From: DATJHM01 sp963777355
GTDB lineage: Bacteria > Chloroflexota > Ktedonobacteria > Ktedonobacterales > Ktedonobacteraceae
NCBI GenBank assembly: GCA_963777355.1
Contig: CAVZQK010000032.1
Location: forward strand, 186,001-250,000
Length of the DNA stretch: 64,000 nucleotides
Direction of reading: 5' to 3'
Positions within the stretch are counted from its first letter, which is position 1. Every line of letters starts with the position of its first letter. Positions 45,883-55,375 of this stretch are shown here, one piece after another. Below the pieces are notes generated by a model. That model was not told the DNA's origin and did not search any database. It worked only from the letters and a program-made list of their open reading frames with translations. The position numbers and the translations under genes are program-made.

Positions 45883-46167
45883 AAGTGTGTCTTCCGCTGG
45901 TTTGGTGAATCCGCCTGCTTGCTGAAAAACGGAGTTGTCACTTTACTATTTGTCTACACTGAACGAATGCATTTGACCTGTCTTTTCTTAACCAAATATC
46001 TCCTGTAAGGGATAACACAATTTGTTGGGTTGATATGCAAGGTATCGCATGCCCTTCTCTATGTGTTTTGATGTTCGTTTCTGCGAGATAATTTTCCTGC
46101 TAGACACGAGGAGATCAATGCTCTAGAATAGGGGAAAACACAAGAAAAAAGGTGCGAAGGAGCAACG

Positions 46168-47220
46168 ATGGCAAGCGATCAAGAGTTGGTGAAACAGCTT
46201 CAACGACATCTGAGGAATTGGAACCCTGATGGAGAGTGCAGATCTCACGAGCCACTGGGTCTCTGTACAGCATATGACGAACAAGGGCTACTGATTGAGC
46301 TGCATCTCTGTGAATTAGGGTTAACCCATATTCCCTGGGAAGTATGGCAAATTTCCTCTCTGCGAGGGTTTTACCTATCAGGCAACCAGCTCAGTTCCCT
46401 GCCAACCGCAATCGGCAACCTCTCCTCTCTCCAAGTGCTTTATCTGCCTTACAATCAACTCAGTTCCCTACCAGCCGAAATCGGCAATCTCACTTCTCTG
46501 CAACGGCTTAACATAGAGACCAATCGACTCAGTTCCCTACCAGCCGAAATCGGCAATCTCACTTCTCTCCAAGAGCTTTACCTGCCTAACAATCAACTCA
46601 GTTCCCTACCAGCCGAAATCGGCAACCTCTCCTCTCTCCAACATCTTATCGTGGATAATAACCAACTCAGTTCCCTACCAGCCGAAATCGGCAACCTCTC
46701 CTCTCTCCAGGGGCTTGACCTGATCACCAACCAACTCAGTTCCCTACCAGCCGAAATCGGCAACCTCTCCATGCTCCAACATCTTTACCTGGCAGACAAC
46801 CAGCTCAGTTCCCTGCCAGCCGAAATCGGCAATCTCACTTCTCTGCAATACCTTGAGCTAGAAACCAACCAGCTCAGTTCCCTGCCAACCGCAATCGGCA
46901 ACCTCTCCTCTCTCCAGGGGCTTTCCCTGTCCAACAACCAGCTCAGCTCCCTGCCAGCCGAAATTGGCAACCTCACTTTTCTTGAGGGGCTTGAGCTAAA
47001 CAACAACCAGTTCAGCTCCTTACCAGCCGAAATTGGCAACCTCTCCATGCTGCGATGGCTTGGGCTAAATGCTAATCATCTCAGTTCCCTACCAGCCGAA
47101 ATCGGCAACCTCTCTATGCTGATAAAGCTTGACCTGAGAAATAATCCCTTGCAAATACCTCCGCCAGAAATTGTTGCGCAGGGTATTCGAGCCATTCTTA
47201 CCTATTTGCAGGCGCTGTAA
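46168..47220 (+). CDS. Leucine-rich-repeat protein
   Basis: 350 residues. After a 60-residue head, eleven near-identical 23-residue repeats of the type LSSLPAEIGNLSSLQ plus one divergent first repeat (LTHIPWEVWQISSL) fill the rest, and a short cap (PPPEIVAQGIRAILTYL) ends it. This is the plant-intracellular-like (PIRL/ROCO) LRR class with the SLPxEIGNL consensus. No signal peptide, so it is probably cytosolic and binds a protein. The repeats are strongly conserved at DNA level. AGGAG is 6 bp before the ATG. No kinase or GTPase is attached. Confidence 0.92.
   Translation: MASDQELVKQLQRHLRNWNPDGECRSHEPLGLCTAYDEQGLLIELHLCELGLTHIPWEVWQISSLRGFYLSGNQLSSLPTAIGNLSSLQVLYLPYNQLSSLPAEIGNLTSLQRLNIETNRLSSLPAEIGNLTSLQELYLPNNQLSSLPAEIGNLSSLQHLIVDNNQLSSLPAEIGNLSSLQGLDLITNQLSSLPAEIGNLSMLQHLYLADNQLSSLPAEIGNLTSLQYLELETNQLSSLPTAIGNLSSLQGLSLSNNQLSSLPAEIGNLTFLEGLELNNNQFSSLPAEIGNLSMLRWLGLNANHLSSLPAEIGNLSMLIKLDLRNNPLQIPPPEIVAQGIRAILTYLQAL
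46396..47118 (+). repeat. 69-bp coding tandem repeats of LRR gene
   Basis: Eleven 69-bp units each contain CAGTTCCCT, CCAGCCGAAATCGGCAA and CTC. Many are identical over 40 or more bases. This favours recombination and length change between strains. Confidence 0.9.
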
Positions 47221-47366
47221 TAGGTGGGAGATGGAACGGTTTGATGCGAAGGTGATTACGTCTTCCTTCCACATATAGGAAAATGTTCCTGACGAGCTAC
47301 GATCACCTCATTGCGCATCCCGTGGGCTTTTCAATCAGATAACTTCTTTGCGAACCATAATGGTGC

Positions 47367-48398
47367 TTATGCTGTCCGCAAACGTGCAGAACGAATACGG
47401 TCAAGCAGGACAGCAATAATGATGACTGCACCTTTAATAATAAGCTGGTAGAAGAAGGGTACATCCATCAAAACCAGTCCATTATTCAGGACACCAATAA
47501 TCAGTGCACCAATAGCTGTCCCCAAAATGGAACCAATGCCGCCAGTAAAGCTCGTTCCGCCCAGAATGACAGCCGCAATCGCATCCAGTTCGTAGCCATC
47601 GCCACCTGTTGGCTGAGCACTAAGCAGGCGCGCAGAGAAAATGATGCCTGCAATACCAGCACAAACGCCGCTCAAGGTGTAGACCCAGATCAACGCACGA
47701 TCCACATTAATGCCGCTCAGACGGGCTGCTTGCTCATTGCCACCAATAGCATAGACGCGGCGGCCAAATACGGTGCGTTTGAGGACAATGTACCCTACTA
47801 TAAACACTGCTAGGGCAACAATGACCGGCCAGGGCAGAAAACCAATTGAGCCCTCGCCGAGAAAGGCAAAACCAAGATCGCTTTTAATCAGCGGATATGC
47901 ACCAGTCGTAACATATGCCACGCCGCGCAGATAGGTAAGCGCCCCCAGCGTCACAATAAAGGGGGATAGTTTGAATCTGGAGATCAATACGCCATTCAAC
48001 ATTCCACACAGACCACCAGTAGCCACGCCTGCCAGCACAGCTACAATATCTGGCACGCCTTTGGTCGTCAACCAGACCGAAATTACGCCTGCAACCGCCA
48101 ACGCTGAACCAACACTCAGATCAATACCACCAGTCAGAATCACAAAAGTCATTCCAGCTGCGAGAATAGCATTAATGGAGACCTGACGAGCGACGTTGAT
48201 ACCATTGCGGAAAGTGAAAAAGTGCGGGGCGAAGATTGCCATAATGATGCAAAGAATAATCAGGACCACAGCCATTCCCAGACTTTGCCATAGCTGGTAC
48301 AAACGACTTTGAGCCTCAACATTTTTTGAGGCCGCGGACCGCTCTTCATTAGGAGCGATTCCAACATCAGAGACATCTTTTATCTTATCTGCGCTCAT
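47367..48398 (-). CDS. rbsC: Ribose-type sugar ABC transporter permease
   Basis: 343 residues with about ten hydrophobic helices: MTFVILTGGIDLSVGSALAVAGV, RFKLSPFIVTLGALTYLRGV, GRRVYAIGGNEQAARLSGI, AIAAVILGGTSFTGGIGSILGTAIGA. It forms the membrane channel for the ATPase (63 bp upstream) and binding protein. GAAGGAAATG lies before the ATG. The N-terminal cytosolic tail (about 35 residues) is longer than in E. coli RbsC. Confidence 0.93.
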   Translation of the reverse strand: MSADKIKDVSDVGIAPNEERSAASKNVEAQSRLYQLWQSLGMAVVLIILCIIMAIFAPHFFTFRNGINVARQVSINAILAAGMTFVILTGGIDLSVGSALAVAGVISVWLTTKGVPDIVAVLAGVATGGLCGMLNGVLISRFKLSPFIVTLGALTYLRGVAYVTTGAYPLIKSDLGFAFLGEGSIGFLPWPVIVALAVFIVGYIVLKRTVFGRRVYAIGGNEQAARLSGINVDRALIWVYTLSGVCAGIAGIIFSARLLSAQPTGGDGYELDAIAAVILGGTSFTGGIGSILGTAIGALIIGVLNNGLVLMDVPFFYQLIIKGAVIIIAVLLDRIRSARLRTA

Positions 48399-48461
48399 CT
48401 GTCATTTCCTTCTCTTAGAAGCTGATAGAAGCTGACTTAGCTAGCTTAAAACGTGCTGCTC

Positions 48462-49976
48462 TTACGCATGGATCACCAGATCGGTAGCATGGAGCATAAT
48501 CTCTTCTTGCGTGGTTGTATGACCTGGCAACTCTGCGGTAATCTGACCCTCGCGCATCACAAGGATGCGGTCACTCATACCTACTATCTCTGGCAACTCG
48601 GAGGAAATCATCAGGATAGCAACACCCTCATGAGCTAAGCGGCTCATAATGCGATAGATCTCCGCTTTCGCTCCAACATCAACGCCACGTGTAGGCTCAT
48701 CTAATATCAGCACAATAGGACTGAGCGTGAGCCAACGGGCCAGCACGACTTTCTGCTGATTGCCACCGCTCAGATTAATAACAGCCTGATCGAGTGAGGC
48801 GAGGCGAATGTTCAGGTCAACAACTTGCTTCTGGGCAGCGCGACGTAAGCTCGATCTATTCAGAAAACCGCCGATTGAAAAATGTGGTAGTGCATTCATA
48901 GTAATATTCTCTTGAATCGCCATCTGCAAGAACAGCCCCTGTTCTTTGCGACTCTCCGGTACCAGACCCATACCAGCGCGGATGGCGTCGATGGGACGCT
49001 TGATCTTGACGAGCCGATTCTGAATACGTATCTCACCACCGCTGATACGATCCGCGCCAAAGAGCAGACGGGCCAGTTCTGTACGACCTGCACCAATCAA
49101 ACCAGCCAGTCCCACGATTTCACCACGCCGCAGTGTCAGGTTTGCTGGACCAATACCATGCCCATTGCTCAGGTGTTTTGCCTCCAGCACAATCTCGCCT
49201 GCATCAACGACCTCATGTCTATAGAGATCAGTAAGGGAACGGCCTACCATACGGCGGATTAATTCATCGGCATTTATTTCCTCGCCCTCAAGCGTGCCAA
49301 CATACTGCCCATCGCGCAAAATCGTGACACGATCCGCCAGTTCGTATACCTCGGACATCCGATGAGAGATATAGATGATCGCAATACCCTCACGACGTAG
49401 AGCGCGAATTTGCGCAAAGAGTTTCTGGGTTTCACGCTCGGACAACGAGGCTGTCGGCTCATCCATAACCAGAATACGAGCGTGCTCTGCTAATGCTTTG
49501 GCGATCTCTACCAGTTGCTGTTGCGCGATCCCTAACGTGCTAACAATCGTTGTGGGAGAAAAGGTTGCGCCAACCTGCGTGAGCACATGTTGCGCATCAC
49601 GATTTAGCGTACGCAGATCCAGCCAACCGGCAGTACGCGGTTCCCTGCCGAGAGAAATGTTTTCTGCAACCGAGAGATTAGGAGCGAGATTGAGCTCCTG
49701 GTGGATAATACTGATGCCTAAAGCCCTGGCCTTCTTGGGAGTCTCAACGCTGACAGATTGACCATCCAGCTCAATCGTCCCACTATCGGGATGAGAGACA
49801 CCAGCGAGAATTTTCATCAAGGTAGATTTGCCCGCCCCATTTTCTCCCATCAAGGCATGAATTTCGCCGCGCCTTACTTCAAGTTGTACATCTCGCAGCG
49901 CCTGCACGCCGGGGAAACTCTTCGAGATATGGCGCATCGCTAATATGACAGTTTCCTCCTGCCCGCTCTGACTCAT
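48462..49976 (-). CDS. rbsA: Ribose-type sugar ABC transporter ATP-binding protein
   Basis: 504 residues, two ABC modules. Walker A GENGAGKST, signature LGIAQQQLVEIAKAL and Walker B ILVMDEPTASL in the first; degenerate P-loop GLIGAGRTE, LSGGNQQK and ILDEPTRGVDVGAK in the second. It is the middle gene of a binding protein-ATPase-permease operon. The start at 49976 is preferred to 50030, as AAAGGAAAC precedes it. No kinase or regulator lies in this operon. Confidence 0.93.
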   Translation of the reverse strand: MSQSGQEETVILAMRHISKSFPGVQALRDVQLEVRRGEIHALMGENGAGKSTLMKILAGVSHPDSGTIELDGQSVSVETPKKARALGISIIHQELNLAPNLSVAENISLGREPRTAGWLDLRTLNRDAQHVLTQVGATFSPTTIVSTLGIAQQQLVEIAKALAEHARILVMDEPTASLSERETQKLFAQIRALRREGIAIIYISHRMSEVYELADRVTILRDGQYVGTLEGEEINADELIRRMVGRSLTDLYRHEVVDAGEIVLEAKHLSNGHGIGPANLTLRRGEIVGLAGLIGAGRTELARLLFGADRISGGEIRIQNRLVKIKRPIDAIRAGMGLVPESRKEQGLFLQMAIQENITMNALPHFSIGGFLNRSSLRRAAQKQVVDLNIRLASLDQAVINLSGGNQQKVVLARWLTLSPIVLILDEPTRGVDVGAKAEIYRIMSRLAHEGVAILMISSELPEIVGMSDRILVMREGQITAELPGHTTTQEEIMLHATDLVIHA

Positions 49977-50023
49977 CTTTAGTTTCCTTTGCTCTTCATC
50001 GTTACCTTTTCTAGACAGAACAG

Positions 50024-50054
50024 AGCGCAAGGCAAGCTGAGCTTGCCCTGCGCT
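50024..50054 (-). other. Intercistronic hairpin after rbsB-type gene
   Basis: AGCGC-GGCAAGCT (50024-50038) pairs with AGCTTGCC-GCGCT (50040-50054). It begins about 10 nt after the binding-protein stop codon and has no T-run; probably an mRNA-stability element. Confidence 0.65.
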
Positions 50055-50063
50055 ACTAGAGAT

Positions 50064-51014
50064 TTACTGCCAGCCGCTATAACTGTTCACGGAATCTTGC
50101 GTGACGAGAGAGACCGGAACTTTGATGTTGGTCACAGACAGTTTTTGCCCGGCAACGATCTTCTCACCAATCTGCACTCCAGTACGGGCAATATCGTAAG
50201 GAGACTGGGCCGAGGTGGCCGCGAAGAGGCCTTTCTGTTTTAAAGCAGTTACAGCATCAGGAGAACCATCAACTGCGACAATAAAGAAGTCGCTCCGCTT
50301 TGCCTGCTGTGCGGCCAGCTCCACTCCCAGGGCAGTAGGATCATTAATAGCAAAGACTGCGTCAAGATGCGGATTCGCGGTCAAGATACTGGTTCCTAGC
50401 TCAAGTCCTTTGTCACGATCACCCGTTCCCACCTGTGTCGCCACAACCTTTAAACCCGGATGTTGGGCCAGTACCTCTTTGCAGCCTGCAACGCGATCAA
50501 TCACAGCAGTCACCGGTGGGCCATCAACGATAGCAATATTCCCCTGCCCCTTGAGACGGTCAGACATATACTGGCAGGCAAGCTTGCCAGCGGCAACATT
50601 ATCAGATGCCACAGTTGCCGCAACACCGCCATTTGCACCAACATCAACGGCAATAACAGGGATACCAGCATCGACAGCACGCTTAACCGCAGGGGCAATA
50701 CCGGCAGAGTCAACGGCGTTGAGCAAGATCAGATCCACTTGCTTCTGAATAAAATCATCAATTTCATCGCTCTGCTTCCCAATATCATGATTAGCATCCT
50801 CTAGCAGAACCGTTGCGCCAATTTTTTTTGCTTCCGCCTCTGCCCCATGCTGAATAGCGACGAAGAAGGGATTGCTGATCGCTTGCACTGTCAAACCAAT
50901 CGTCTTAATATGCTTAGGGCCACTACTACTCGTTGCTGCACCGCTGTCGCAAGCGGAAAGGAATACACTACCTAACAAAGCAACCATGCCTAATAGAAAT
51001 AAGTATTTTCTCAC
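50064..51014 (-). CDS. rbsB: Sugar ABC transporter substrate-binding lipoprotein (RbsB type)
   Basis: 316 residues. A lipoprotein signal (VFLSACDS) is followed by TIGLTVQAISNPFFVAIQHGAE, LILLNAVDSAGIAPAVKRAVDAGIPVIAVD, AVFAINDPTALG, FIVAVDGSPDAVTALK and AQSPYDIARTGV. It is a ribose/galactose-type binding protein; the ligand is not certain. GTG at 51014 is the start, as GGAGGAG lies just before it. The frame is open back to 51047. Confidence 0.92.
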   Translation of the reverse strand: MRKYLFLLGMVALLGSVFLSACDSGAATSSSGPKHIKTIGLTVQAISNPFFVAIQHGAEAEAKKIGATVLLEDANHDIGKQSDEIDDFIQKQVDLILLNAVDSAGIAPAVKRAVDAGIPVIAVDVGANGGVAATVASDNVAAGKLACQYMSDRLKGQGNIAIVDGPPVTAVIDRVAGCKEVLAQHPGLKVVATQVGTGDRDKGLELGTSILTANPHLDAVFAINDPTALGVELAAQQAKRSDFFIVAVDGSPDAVTALKQKGLFAATSAQSPYDIARTGVQIGEKIVAGQKLSVTNIKVPVSLVTQDSVNSYSGWQ

Positions 51015-51084
51015 GATGATTCTCTCCTCCGAGTCTGAAGTCCGCATAAGCGGATGACGCTATAACCTGATGTCCTTTTAACAC

Positions 51085-51369
51085 TTAAAGCTCTTGTCCT
51101 ACTGAAACCTCCTTTTCTTGCCTCTGCATTTCTTCTTCTAAAGAGTCCCGCCTTAACTTGCTATCGATGAGTACCATCGCCTCATCACCCAGAAGGTTAT
51201 ATAACACGGCATGGAGCGCTCCTATCCGTTCCATACGCCTGTTAATAAATTGATGCTGACTGGTTCCCTGAGCCAGACCAGAAAGACCCTGCTGCGCAGC
51301 TTCATACTCATGACTAATCTGAGTGAGCAGATGAGCAACTTCCGAACTTTGTTGAGAGAGATTGGGCAT
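51085..51369 (-). CDS. Small hypothetical protein, 94 aa
   Basis: Predicted all-helical, charged (VAHLLTQISHEYEAAQQGLSGLA, HQFINRRMERIGALHAVLYNLLG, LRRDSLEEEMQRQEKEV). The start at 51369 follows AGAAAGG. Not recognised. It lies 70 bp upstream of rbsB on the same strand but need not be part of that operon. Confidence 0.6.
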   Translation of the reverse strand: MPNLSQQSSEVAHLLTQISHEYEAAQQGLSGLAQGTSQHQFINRRMERIGALHAVLYNLLGDEAMVLIDSKLRRDSLEEEMQRQEKEVSVGQEL

Positions 51370-51546
51370 TATTATTGCCTTTCTTTGCATTTTAGAGCAT
51401 AAGGGTTCCAGCACAAGCATTCTCTGCTGCTTTTATGACAATGAGAGGGAGCAAAGGCAGAGAAAGCTCTAGCAATGATGAGTATTTAAAATATTCTCTT
51501 TATCTTTTTCTATTTTTTAGCGACAGAAGAGAGTGCTGCATTATGT

Positions 51547-52725
51547 TTAAGACTCTGCTGTCTTCAAGAGAACGAAACCACGCATAAGCGAGATAAAGGC
51601 AATTCCAGCCGCAAAAAACATAAGCAGTAAAGTGGGGAGGGTGAGTATAGAAAGACCGTCATTCCCAGGCGAGAACGGATAGAGAAGCGATCGCCAGATA
51701 AGAGGCAACATCATTAAGGTCATAGCTAGCTTCACCAGCATAGCTACAGAGAGGATACAGCCAGGGAAAAAGGCCATCTGCCACATACGTTTGCTTCCTT
51801 CGTTGTTGGCAAGTGCTAAAATCAGCGTTGCCAGACCCGCGAAAGGGGGGAAATATGTCAGTATCGTACCCAGCACAACAGAAGGAAATGGGACATAGGC
51901 GGAAGGTATCTGCACACTATTGTTGAGCCAGAGCATACGACCAAGTGGCAAGACCAGGTAGAATAACATCGCCAGAAACAGCCAATGTTTCCGAGATGCG
52001 CCCATTACATCCTTTAGACTAACTATCACAATAAAGAGACTACTCATCAACAAAGGTAAAAGAGGACAGAGAAGGCGGAAACTCCAGACATAAAGCTCTC
52101 TGATTTGACTGAGTGGACGTATCTCTACAGATAATATTGTACCTGAAGGGTTGGTGAGAGCAAACGTTGAAGTAGAAATACCCAGCACTGGAATCAGTGG
52201 AAGTGCTATCAGCAGCACAAGACAGAGGATGGCGGGTCCCACAAAGCGTTTTAGTCTTGCTCCCTTTGCCTGTTTAATGAGAAGACCAATAAAGAAGAGA
52301 TTGCTGAGCAGCAAGGTTGTTTGCAACAAAAAATCGCTTCCCGCAAGAAGAGCGTCACTGCTCAAGCTGGGCGAGAGGCTGAGAGGAAAGATTCTCGTCG
52401 GTGTAGAGAGCATGTCCATATCCAGGTAGAACGGGGTAAGACTGAGCGATAAGGGAATATAATGGTGCCAGTTGTACATCGCGAAGAGGAAAATAGCATA
52501 AGAGCAGAGAAATGTCGTAGCAATCGAGCGTTTATCTTTAAACAGCAAGAGTGCTTTTTCGGCCCTATACATTGGGTCCAATCGCGCATCCAGAGCACCT
52601 AGCAAGAGATCAAAAATAGTTGCTAGAGTAACAGTATGCTGCTCTAGCAGGGCCAGCATCTCCTCCTCATAGCGTTGTCGCCAGCCATGTGGATATAAAC
52701 AGAGAATCCAGGTACCAGGTTTCAT
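51547..52725 (-). CDS. Multi-pass membrane protein paired with PadR
   Basis: 392 residues. A cytosolic N-terminus (ILCLYPHGWRQRYEEEMLALLEQ) is a signature seen in Actinobacteria and Chloroflexota membrane proteins encoded beside PadR regulators. It is followed by a soluble linker and about 8-9 hydrophobic helices. The function is unknown; the setting suggests an envelope-stress or export role. AAGGAGAGG before ATG 52725 fixes the start. It is 143 bp after the PadR gene, likely one operon. Confidence 0.72.
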   Translation of the reverse strand: MKPGTWILCLYPHGWRQRYEEEMLALLEQHTVTLATIFDLLLGALDARLDPMYRAEKALLLFKDKRSIATTFLCSYAIFLFAMYNWHHYIPLSLSLTPFYLDMDMLSTPTRIFPLSLSPSLSSDALLAGSDFLLQTTLLLSNLFFIGLLIKQAKGARLKRFVGPAILCLVLLIALPLIPVLGISTSTFALTNPSGTILSVEIRPLSQIRELYVWSFRLLCPLLPLLMSSLFIVIVSLKDVMGASRKHWLFLAMLFYLVLPLGRMLWLNNSVQIPSAYVPFPSVVLGTILTYFPPFAGLATLILALANNEGSKRMWQMAFFPGCILSVAMLVKLAMTLMMLPLIWRSLLYPFSPGNDGLSILTLPTLLLMFFAAGIAFISLMRGFVLLKTAES

Positions 52726-52868
52726 AAACCTCTCCTTATGCGGTAAATGGGCATTATTCCGCGATGCTTTTCGCGCGGCATTGCGCGAAGTCTCTGTAAG
52801 ATATAAGTTCCTGCTATCTGTCACTAGAGGGCAGGAAGTCGCTGTAAACCAGTTGAAATTACACGATT

Positions 52869-53141
52869 TCAGGCATTAAGTTGTTCACGCAAAGCGGTGA
52901 CTCCGACGGCCGTAATATGATAAGGACGACGCCTATCTTCACTTGGGAGGGCTTCGATCCAGCCGCGCTGCTCCAGGCGAGCGATAGCCCCATAGAGTGT
53001 GCCAGGTTCTAAACGTGTAGCGCTATATTCAAAAATGTCTTCCATCATGGCATAGCCATGTTTGGGTCGGGTGACCAGACTGGAAAGAATCAGTAACGAA
53101 GGATCAGAAAAACGACCGAGATCATCTATATTTTTACGCAT
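52869..53141 (-). CDS. PadR-family transcriptional regulator
   Basis: 90 residues, the short PadR subclass. The winged helix reads LLILSSLVTRPKHGYAMMEDI, YSATRLEPGTLYGAIARLEQRGWIEAL, RRRPYHITAVG, lacking the C-terminal helical domain of larger PadRs. It dimerises through its single long helix. It probably represses itself and the membrane protein gene through the palindrome upstream. Confidence 0.92.
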   Translation of the reverse strand: MRKNIDDLGRFSDPSLLILSSLVTRPKHGYAMMEDIFEYSATRLEPGTLYGAIARLEQRGWIEALPSEDRRRPYHITAVGVTALREQLNA

Positions 53142-53189
53142 ACAAAGACTCCCATGAAGAATTAAGTATGACTTTATACAGTTTGAATT

Positions 53190-53206
53190 ACTAAGTGATA
53201 CTTAGT
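53190..53206. promoter_or_regulatory. Candidate PadR operator
   Basis: ACTAAGT-GAT-ACTTAGT is a perfect 7+7 palindrome, 49 bp upstream of the PadR start codon. Confidence 0.6.
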
Positions 53207-53375
53207 ATAACAGGGTGATAGGGAAAAATCAAGTCTCTGCTGAAATGCCGAAGTTGGTTTTGCGTGGGATTCAGAAAATCGGCTGCTCTCTCTCTTGAAA
53301 AACAGATCACCACCATATCAATTCAGTATCAATACAATGGTGATCTGCAATTAGAAAGAATATATGAAAACTGCC

Positions 53376-54457
53376 TTAAGCGCTGAAACCATCAAGCGCT
53401 ACGGTTGGCTCCATTGTTGTGGAATCCCATGCTCCCAGAGTATAACTGGTGAATGGTGCATCACCTTCGGGTTCCCAGTAGAACAGCCCTAGAGCGCCAA
53501 AACCCTTGAGACCCGTAATATATGATTTCAGATCATTCTCGGTTCTAGTGGGATTATTCACTGGCCCGCCAAATTCGACCTGCATGACTGGCTTGCCATA
53601 ACGGGACCCGGCAGTTGACATATTGCTGATAATCCCCGGTATCTCACTCCCACTGCCGTAGGACAAGAATCCTGTAATGTCCCACTTCCCCCCATAGGAT
53701 TTGTAGGTATCAAAAAAGTTCTCTACTACGGTGAGTTTTTGCGGTTGCGCCAGATGGATAATCACAGGTACCGATGGAAAAACAGCCTTTACCTCATTGT
53801 AGGCAGTATTGAGCAGACCGCTGATCTGATCAGGATGGTGAGCCAGGCTTCCCGTGGGAGAGCAGATGCCCGAATTGATCTCATTGCCAATCTGCACCCA
53901 CCCTGGCGTTACATTGTTGGACTTCAAGACGTTCATGCTATGATAGACATAGCTGGACATGGCGCTCAGCATCTGGCTATACGTCATACTTGCCCAGGCG
54001 GCTGGCGGCTTCTGTGTCCCCAATGAGTTCCACGTGTCGCCAAAATGGAAGTCGATATCTACTGGCAATCCGGCATTCTTACAACGTACCGCCATAGCCG
54101 CCGTCTCAGTTATACTACAATGACCATTCGCAGGATCACTAGAAGGATTGACCCATGTACGCAATCGGATAGCATTAATCCCATATCCTTTGAGAATTGT
54201 CAGTAGATCCTGTTGTACACCACTGGAATCTTGAAGATATAGCCGTTCGCTTCCATCTGGGGGAGCCAGCTAATATCGGCTCCTTTGATAAACGTCGAAG
54301 CCGCCTCGGCAGGGAGAGCCGCGAGCGCCTGCGCCATCGCAATTGTCCCCAGGCCTACCCCGGCAAGCTTGAGCAGTGCCCTTCTGCTAAGACCTTGCTT
54401 CGGTGAAGTGGTTTCGCCATCTACGAAGGGAGTAGTAGCATTGAACTCCATGGCCAT
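53376..54457 (-). pseudogene. Tat-exported arabinogalactan endo-beta-1,4-galactanase (GH53), frameshifted
   Basis: About 360 residues in two frames. The first has a twin-arginine signal (SRRALLKLAGVGLGTIAMAQ) and the GH53 start FIKGADISWLPQMEANGYIF. The second, from 54237 on, has GVQQDLLTILKGYGINAIRLRT, WVNPSSDP, DIDFHFGDTW, acid/base Glu in WVQIGNEINSG, nucleophile Glu in VMQVEFGG, and LGLFYWEPEG. One base is missing near 54233 (AAG-ATT for AAx-GAT). Extracellular cleavage of galactan side chains of pectin would be the role. AAGGA precedes the ATG at 54457. Confidence 0.85.
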
Positions 54458-55375
54458 ATCGAATCCTTGCTTATCTTTCTTGTCATACACATTGATGACT
54501 CGAAGAGCGGGAACATACCCACCCGCGAGATAACCTTATATCCTACATTGGATAGTGTCTCGCCATGATAGAGACTGCCACGCTAGCGCCATTTCTTCTC
54601 GAGATGAGCATAAACGAAGACCTTCCCTGCACTCATTCACGCATTCTACTCTTGAAAAGCTGGAAGTTCGCCCTTGTATAAGCACGTCAATCCCGCTCTT
54701 TGCTCCTTTGACTGAAACACACAATCTCTCTCAACAAAGATTCATACCTATGTCCAGAGTTACGGATAACTGGTCAAACGTTTCTCCGTAAGCCATAGGG
54801 GTGCCTGAAGATCCATTGGCACATCTTCGTTTTGAAAAATTATTTATCCTAGTGGATCGTCCTACCAGACGCAAACGGAAAGAGGTATCCTTGAGTACCG
54901 CTGTCGATTTTCGTGCTATCGACACCTGTTTAATCATGCACAAAAGCATAAAACCCTCTATGCTTTCTATGCTATTCAAGAAGTGGTTTTGGTGGCTTGC
55001 GGGGCTAACGGAGGTTATGGGCCGGCTACCGTTGTCGGGAAAAACCAAAAATAATCCGAAACAACACTATCGCCCAATCTATAAACTAAATATCTCGACC
55101 TGTTACTATAAACTCCTTTCCTACGGCTCAAGCTTTTTTTCAGATAGGTTTACCATTCCATCTGTAGTAGTAACTTTACCTAGTTTAGCGCTAAATGTCA
55201 AGTGTTTCCTGCATTGTATCAAGCCATGCCTACAATCTACTTTCTACAAAAAAGCTAGGCCGCTACGATCAGCACGCTAAATGCTCTGGTTACGCAGATA
55301 GCTCACACTCTAGATAGAGCAAGCAAAAGAAGTAACCGGAGCAGAGATGAAGAACACTTCGACAAGACGCTCTTG
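54458..55375. other. 900-bp gene-free region
   Basis: No gene can be supported. ORFs at 54801-55280 (+) and 54731-55048 (-) look like chance frames. It contains TTTAGCGCTAAA (55184-55195), a perfect palindrome of LacI-operator type. Confidence 0.5.
55184..55195. promoter_or_regulatory. LacI-type operator-like palindrome
   Basis: TTTAGCGCTAAA, 12 bp, perfect, with the central CG typical of LacI-family sites. The nearest genes are the galactanase (730 bp, minus) and the ClC gene (convergent end). Confidence 0.35.

Noticed and set aside
46396..47118. Regular tandem repeats that might be taken for a CRISPR array
   Set aside because: Units are contiguous, 69 bp, in frame and encode leucine-rich repeats; there are no unique spacers.
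54801..55280. 159-codon plus-strand ORF in the large gap
   Set aside because: No ribosome site, odd composition with many Lys, Ser and Cys, no motif. Likely chance.
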